NCBI GenBank assembly: GCA_019233415.1
Contig: JAFAMK010000333.1
Location: forward strand, 1-8,352
Direction: 5' to 3'
DNA: 8,352 bases
Origin: Vulcanimicrobiota bacterium
GTDB lineage: Bacteria; Vulcanimicrobiota; Vulcanimicrobiia; Vulcanimicrobiales; Vulcanimicrobiaceae
In this document: one piece after another, positions 5,147-8,352 of the stretch
How the letters are laid out: every line of letters starts with the position of its first letter
Numbering within the stretch: position 1 is the first letter of the stretch
Notes under the pieces: model-generated
The model's database searches: none
What the model was told of the DNA's origin: nothing
Seen by the model: the letters and a program-made list of their open reading frames with translations, nothing else
Position numbers and translations under genes: made by a program

Positions 5147-6559
5147 ATGATCGACTCCGCGCCCGGCCTGGTCGAGGCGCTCCGCGCGGCGGTCCCGGGC
5201 GGCGTCCTGACCGAGCCGGTCGACCTGATCGCCTACGGGTTCGACGGGACCTTCTACGAGCGCACGCCGCCTCTGGTCGTTCTGCCCGAAACGGTCGAGC
5301 AGGTCAGCGCGGTGCACCGCATCGCGACCGCGCGCCGGATCCCGATCACCCCGCGCGCGATGGGGAGCGGGCTCTCGGGCGGCGCCGTCCCGCTCGCCGG
5401 CAGCATCGTCCTAGGCGTCGCGCGGATGGACCGCATCCTCGAGATCGACGAAATCGACCGTGTAGCGGTCGTGCAGGCCGGCGTCATCAATGCGCACCTG
5501 CAGGCGGAGGTCGAGAAGCGCGGGCTGTTCTACCCGCCCGACCCGTCCAGCCTCAAGCAGAGCGCGATCGGCGGGAACGTCGCCGAAAACGCCGGCGGTG
5601 CGCGCTGTCTGAAGTACGGCGTGACCGGCGACTACGTGCTGGCGCTGCAGGTGGTGCTCCCCGACGGCACGGTGATCCGCACCGGCGGCCGCACGGTGAA
5701 GAACGTGACGGGCTACGACTTGCGGCGGCTGTTCACCGGCGCCGAAGGCACGCTCGGCACGATCACCGAGATCACGCTGAAACTGCTCGCGAAGCCGAAG
5801 CACGCGCGCGCTGCGATGGCCGTGTTCGACCGCATCGACGACGCCGCGCACGCGGTGACGGCGGTAATGGCCAGCGGCGTCCTGCCGTCGGCGATCGAGC
5901 TGGTCGACAACCTGACGATGCGCTGCATCGAAGAGAACAGCCCGATCGGGCTCCCGCTCGACGCCGACGCGATCCTGATCTTCGGCGTCGACGGCAACTA
6001 CGCTGGCGTGCTGGCCGACGAGCTCGCGACGATCGAACGCCTCGCGCGCGAACACGGCACGCGCGAGGTCCGTGTCGCGCACGACGCGGCGGAGTCGGAA
6101 CGGCTGTGGACCGCACGGCGCTCGATCTCACCCGCGCTCGCGCGCCGCCGCCCGAACAAGCTCGGCGAGGACGTCTGCATCCCGCCGCGCGCGATCGCCG
6201 AACTCGTCCGCCGCGTCCGCGCGATCGCGGCGGAGCACGCGCTAGAGATTCCGCTGTTCGGCCACATCGGCGACGGCAACTTGCACCCGAACATCCTGTG
6301 CGACAAGACGAACGCCGAGGAAATGGCGCGCGTCGCCGTCGCCGCGCGCGCGATCTTCGAAGCGACGGTCGAACTGGGCGGCACGCTCTCCGGCGAGCAC
6401 GGCATCGGCCTACTGAAGAAACAGTTCATGGAGCTAGACCTCGGCCCCGACACCCTCGCCGTCATGCGCAAAATCAAAGACGCGCTCGACCCGCTCGGCA
6501 TCATGAACCCCGGAAAAGTCTTCCCCGACCCCGGCGGGATGGAAGCGTTCCGGCTATGA
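5147..6559 (+). CDS. glcD: FAD-linked 2-hydroxyacid dehydrogenase, GlcD / D-lactate dehydrogenase type
   Basis: A 470-residue flavoprotein of the vanillyl-alcohol-oxidase (PCMH) fold, the normal length for GlcD. The FAD-binding half shows TPRAMGSGLSGGAVP (68-82, pyrophosphate loop), YPPDPSSLKQSAIGGNVAEN (129-148), KYGVTGDYV (156-164) and TGAEGTLGTITEI (197-209). The FAD-oxidase C-terminal domain shows FGHIGDGNLHPN (371-382, conserved His373 and His380), SGEHGIGLLKK (415-425, conserved Glu417-His418) and DPLGIMNPGK (448-457). It would oxidise glycolate, D-lactate or a related 2-hydroxyacid and pass electrons on. In the classical glycolate oxidase the FAD subunit GlcE and Fe-S subunit GlcF follow, but here the next gene is an unrelated DUF262 gene. 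It may therefore act alone like LDHD-type enzymes, or have lost its partners. The symbol denotes family; the substrate is not proven. Confidence 0.9.
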   Translation: MIDSAPGLVEALRAAVPGGVLTEPVDLIAYGFDGTFYERTPPLVVLPETVEQVSAVHRIATARRIPITPRAMGSGLSGGAVPLAGSIVLGVARMDRILEIDEIDRVAVVQAGVINAHLQAEVEKRGLFYPPDPSSLKQSAIGGNVAENAGGARCLKYGVTGDYVLALQVVLPDGTVIRTGGRTVKNVTGYDLRRLFTGAEGTLGTITEITLKLLAKPKHARAAMAVFDRIDDAAHAVTAVMASGVLPSAIELVDNLTMRCIEENSPIGLPLDADAILIFGVDGNYAGVLADELATIERLAREHGTREVRVAHDAAESERLWTARRSISPALARRRPNKLGEDVCIPPRAIAELVRRVRAIAAEHALEIPLFGHIGDGNLHPNILCDKTNAEEMARVAVAARAIFEATVELGGTLSGEHGIGLLKKQFMELDLGPDTLAVMRKIKDALDPLGIMNPGKVFPDPGGMEAFRL

Positions 6560-6565
6560 CTAAAA

Positions 6566-6571
6566 AGGGAG
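6566..6571 (+). promoter_or_regulatory. Ribosome binding site of the DUF262 gene
   Basis: AGGGAG, within an A-rich stretch (AAAAAGGGAG), lies 4 bases before the GTG at 6576 and strongly supports that start. The whole gap to the preceding stop is only 16 bases, so no full promoter fits in it. Confidence 0.75.
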
Positions 6572-6575
6572 CACT

Positions 6576-7679
6576 GTGAGCACTACACCAGATGATGCGC
6601 TCCAAGATTATGCCGTGACCGAAGCCGATGACGGCGTGCTCGACGAGGCCGAAGAAGGCGAGCCGGACGAGCAGGTTCCGGTCCGGTACGACATCACGAG
6701 TTTCGGTGCCGACTTCATCGTCGATGGGCTCGTCAAGAGACTCCGCGAAAGCGACGTCTACATACCGCCATTTCAACGGAACTTCGTTTGGAGCACGCGC
6801 GACGCGTCACGGTTCATAGAGTCGCTGCTCCTGGGATTGCCCGTACCTGGAATCTTTCTCTCGAAAGACGAAAATTCTCGCTTGCTCGTCGTTGATGGTC
6901 AACAGCGCCTCAAGAGCTTGCTTTCTTACTACAACGATGATCTCCGCGACAAGCATTTCAAGCTCCAAGACGTTGACCTGGCATTCAATGGGAAGCGCTA
7001 TAGCGAGCTAGACGCGGCTGACCGCCGAAACCTCGACAATTCCGTTATTCATGCCACGATTGTTCAGCAGAACGAGCCGACAGACGATGACAGTGGCATC
7101 TACAGCATATTCGAGAGACTAAACAACGGTGGTCGACGACTATATCCTCAGGAGATCAGAGCGTCGATCTTCACTGGTGCGTTCAGCAAGCTCCTATCTG
7201 AATTGAACGAGAATGAAAAGTGGCGGGCAATCTACGGCGAGAAGGAGAGTGCACGCCTGAAAGACGTCGAGATGATCCTTCGCTTCTTTGCTCTTCGCTA
7301 CAAGAACGATTCGTACGAAAAGCCCATGAAGTCGTTCTTAAATCGCTTCATGAAGGCAAATCGAGACCTTTCCGAGGAACGGCGAAATAACTTTAGGCGC
7401 GAGTTTGAGGCGACCATTTCGACGATCGAGTCAGCGCTCGGCACTCGTGCCTTCCGGCCCGCGAAAGCCTTCAACGCTGCCGTATTCGATTCGGTAATGG
7501 TCGGTGTCGCTATACGGCTTCAACAACGAGACGAACTTAGCGATGGTTCCCTGAAGCTCGCATATGAAGCGCTAGTAAAAGACGCTGCTTTCGTAGCCGC
7601 CTACCAAAGGGCCACGTCCGACCCGGAAAGTGTTAAGGAACGCATTCGGCTCGCGACAAATGCTTTCGCGGCAGCATAG
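6576..7679 (+). CDS. Stand-alone DUF262 (GmrS/SspE N-domain-like) protein, putative defence sensor/NTPase
   Basis: A 367-residue DUF262 protein. After an acidic N-terminal tail (about 16-33, mostly D/E) come the family blocks: YIPPFQRNFVWS (62-73), RFIESLLLGLPVPGIFL (79-95), the ParB-like signature VVDGQQRLKSLL (105-116) and the IFERLNNGGRRLYPQEIR segment (178-195). A helical region with FLNRFMKANRDLSEE (254-268) follows. In GmrSD and SspE, DUF262 is the N-terminal NTP-hydrolysing and regulatory domain, fused or paired with a DUF1524 HNH nuclease that cuts modified or invading DNA. DUF1524 is absent here, and instead a HEPN gene follows 8 bases later. Composition is near 50% G+C, well below its neighbours, pointing to acquisition. 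Transcription may come through the glcD-like gene. The domain call is strong; the defence role is inference from family and pairing. Confidence 0.88.
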   Translation: MSTTPDDALQDYAVTEADDGVLDEAEEGEPDEQVPVRYDITSFGADFIVDGLVKRLRESDVYIPPFQRNFVWSTRDASRFIESLLLGLPVPGIFLSKDENSRLLVVDGQQRLKSLLSYYNDDLRDKHFKLQDVDLAFNGKRYSELDAADRRNLDNSVIHATIVQQNEPTDDDSGIYSIFERLNNGGRRLYPQEIRASIFTGAFSKLLSELNENEKWRAIYGEKESARLKDVEMILRFFALRYKNDSYEKPMKSFLNRFMKANRDLSEERRNNFRREFEATISTIESALGTRAFRPAKAFNAAVFDSVMVGVAIRLQQRDELSDGSLKLAYEALVKDAAFVAAYQRATSDPESVKERIRLATNAFAAA

Positions 7680-7687
7680 CTTCAGCG

Positions 7688-8161
7688 ATGCGACGTGCGC
7701 GACTAGAGCTTCATCGAAGGCGCCTACGTCTCGAAAGCGTCTTCAACGCTGCGGAACCGCTGTCGAGCATCGCTGAAACCAAGTCATTACTTACGCGCTA
7801 CCTCTGTGTCTTGCTCTCCGGCTTCATCGAGCGATCCGTGAAAGATGCGATAAACAACTATGCGACGCGAAAGTCAAGCCCAGAGTTTGTGCGCTTCGTC
7901 GACAAGCGCACGCGAAGAAGTGTGAATTACGGTGCAGAAAGGCTTATCGCTCTCCTGAGCGATTTCGACGAAACATGGGAAAATGATCTGCGCACTTTTC
8001 TGGACGTTCGACGAGAGGAGGCGTTGAATTCGGTCAAGAGCCTCCGCAATCGGATCGCGCATGGCGACGATGTAAGCCTTGGCTATGCTCAGATGCGCGA
8101 CTATACGAATGCCGTCTACGAAGTCATAGACCACGTTTACGACCTGCTCGGCTGCGACTAG
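7688..8161 (+). CDS. HEPN-domain putative ribonuclease (RiboL-PSP / MAE_28990-like)
   Basis: A 157-residue, largely helical protein. The diagnostic feature is SLRNRIAHGDD (118-128), the R-N-x3-H catalytic motif of HEPN ribonucleases (Arg120, Asn121, His125). It is preceded by a helix with LTRYLCVLLSGFIERSVKDA (36-55) and an SPEFVRFVDKR region (64-74), and followed by MRDYTNAVYEVIDHVYDLL (136-154), a layout like the RiboL-PSP or MAE_28990/MAE_18760-type HEPN families. Such proteins usually dimerise to form an RNA-cleaving site and act in abortive infection or toxin-antitoxin systems. ATG 7688 is the only reasonable in-frame start after an upstream stop codon; it lacks a Shine-Dalgarno, consistent with translational coupling to the DUF262 gene. 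No nucleotidyltransferase antitoxin is nearby. HEPN membership is confident, the exact subfamily less so, and the substrate unknown. Sampled G+C is 29/60 at 7921-7980. Confidence 0.82.
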   Translation: MRRARLELHRRRLRLESVFNAAEPLSSIAETKSLLTRYLCVLLSGFIERSVKDAINNYATRKSSPEFVRFVDKRTRRSVNYGAERLIALLSDFDETWENDLRTFLDVRREEALNSVKSLRNRIAHGDDVSLGYAQMRDYTNAVYEVIDHVYDLLGCD

Positions 8162-8220
8162 GCGAGTACCCTTCTAGCTTTCGCCGGCCCCACCTTAGCG
8201 CGATACCTCGGAGCACTGTG

Positions 8221-8249
8221 TTGACGCGCGACCGTGCAGCCCCTATGAT
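8221..8249 (+). promoter_or_regulatory. Near-consensus sigma-70-type promoter
   Basis: TTGACG (8221-8226) and TATGAT (8244-8249) are separated by exactly 17 bases; each hexamer matches consensus at 5 of 6 positions. Transcription would start around 8256 and run off the right edge. An inverted repeat AGCCC-N7-GGGCT (8238-8242 and 8250-8254) flanks the -10 and could be an operator. This is the strongest promoter match I see in the window. Confidence 0.65.
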
Positions 8250-8259
8250 GGGCTCGCGG

Positions 8260-8304
8260 TGCAAGCCGCGCCCGGGCCCGCGGGAAGGGTTGAACCCACT
8301 TGCA
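8260..8304 (+). other. Potentially structured 5' leader after the promoter
   Basis: TGCAAG (8260-8265) pairs with CTTGCA (8299-8304), enclosing a GC-rich part and the small hairpin GGGT-TGA-ACCC (8287-8297). The closing helix would cover the candidate TTG start at 8300. No known riboswitch class is recognised. Confidence 0.3.
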
Positions 8305-8352
8305 GTTTCGATACGGTGCTCTGCGCCTTTGTGCAGCCGTGTTGCGGGCCGC
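8300..8352 (+). CDS. Possible start of a signal-peptide-like protein (truncated by window edge)
   Basis: After an in-frame TGA at 8291-8293, the frame opens at TTG 8300 and stays open to the edge, reading MQFRYGALRLCAAVLRA. That is a basic residue followed by an Ala/Leu stretch, as at the start of a signal peptide or membrane anchor. GGAAGGG (8283-8289) lies 10 bases upstream as a possible ribosome site, and the strong promoter sits in front. Only 17 codons are visible, so this may be chance. An alternative ATG frame at 8245 is also open to the edge but overlaps the -10 box and has no ribosome site. Confidence 0.25.
   Translation, partial: MQFRYGALRLCAAVLRA

Larger units (their letters stand above)
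6560..8161 (+). other. Low-GC two-gene DUF262-HEPN cassette (candidate defence module)
   Basis: Hand counts of 28/60, 33/60 and 29/60 G+C at 6901, 7381 and 7921 contrast with 42/60 at 5701 in the glcD-like gene. The compositional step coincides with the start of the DUF262 gene and the cassette ends at the HEPN stop. No integrase, terminal repeat or tRNA is visible at either edge, so the mode of acquisition is not shown. Confidence 0.6.

Noticed and set aside
5078..5317. Upstream extension of the Ldh2 gene by 80 residues
   Set aside because: It would run through the divergent promoter region and into the glcD-like coding sequence on the other strand, and the family N-terminus aligns with ATG 5077.
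5411..6082. Minus-strand open frame opposite the glcD-like gene
   Set aside because: Shadow of a GC-rich gene; composition is low-complexity R/V/D/A and no motif is recognisable.
6555..6560. TATGAC as a -10 box for the DUF262 gene
   Set aside because: No -35 is found 16-18 bases upstream, and the implied start site would fall on the ribosome binding site.
8161..8185. GGCGA/TCGCC inverted repeat after the HEPN gene as a terminator
   Set aside because: Only 5 pairs with a 15-base loop and no T-run; not convincing as an intrinsic terminator.
8245..8352. ATG frame open to the right edge (starting MMGSRCKPRPGPREG)
   Set aside because: It starts inside the -10 hexamer, has no ribosome site, and reads as low-complexity Pro/Arg; kept only as an alternative to the TTG 8300 frame.

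Overview
The window is a dense, GC-rich bacterial chromosome segment. It carries seven complete protein genes that look native, or eight if the small thiol-redox gene is counted on its own start, plus one truncated gene at the left edge and one possible gene start at the right edge. Hand counts give about 70% G+C in the glcD-like gene (42/60 at 5701-5760) but only 47-55% in sampled stretches of the last two genes. The single-membrane-span, proline-rich TonB-like protein suggests a diderm cell. The imperfect palindrome built on CCTGAGCTTGTCGAAGG is a dispersed element of several GC-rich lineages. An environmental, poorly cultured phylum such as Vulcanimicrobiota/Eremiobacterota (WPS-2) would fit, but this is a low-confidence guess and nothing here fixes the taxonomy.

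Left part (1-1141, + strand): the C-terminal end of uroporphyrinogen-III synthase (hemD) is followed with no gap, and in the same reading frame, by a DUF92/TMEM19/VTE6-type membrane protein. A 184-bp spacer follows, holding a 25-bp-arm inverted repeat and a smaller palindrome close to the next gene.

Middle part (1326-5077): a DHA2/EmrB-type 14-helix drug efflux transporter (+) runs tail to tail into a small CPYC glutaredoxin/GST-N-domain protein (-). That gene diverges from a TonB-C-domain protein (+), which in turn shares a 4-bp TTAA of interlocked stop codons with an Ldh2-type malate/L-lactate dehydrogenase (-). The dehydrogenase diverges across 69 bp from a GlcD/D-lactate-dehydrogenase-type flavoprotein (+, 5147-6559). 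The last two form a plausible 2-hydroxyacid oxidation pair sharing one control region.

Right part (6576-8161): immediately after the glcD-like gene comes a compositionally distinct two-gene cassette. The first gene is a stand-alone DUF262 protein (GmrS/SspE-type NTPase and sensor domain with an intact DGQQR motif). The second, 8 bp downstream, is a small HEPN protein with an intact R-N-x3-H ribonuclease motif of the RiboL-PSP/MAE_28990-like kind. This is the best candidate for an under-described system: a putative DUF262-HEPN anti-phage or abortive-infection module in which a DUF262 sensor controls an RNase instead of the usual DUF1524 HNH DNase. Beyond it (8162-8352) lie a near-consensus sigma-70-type promoter, a potentially structured leader and the possible first codons of a signal-peptide-like protein.
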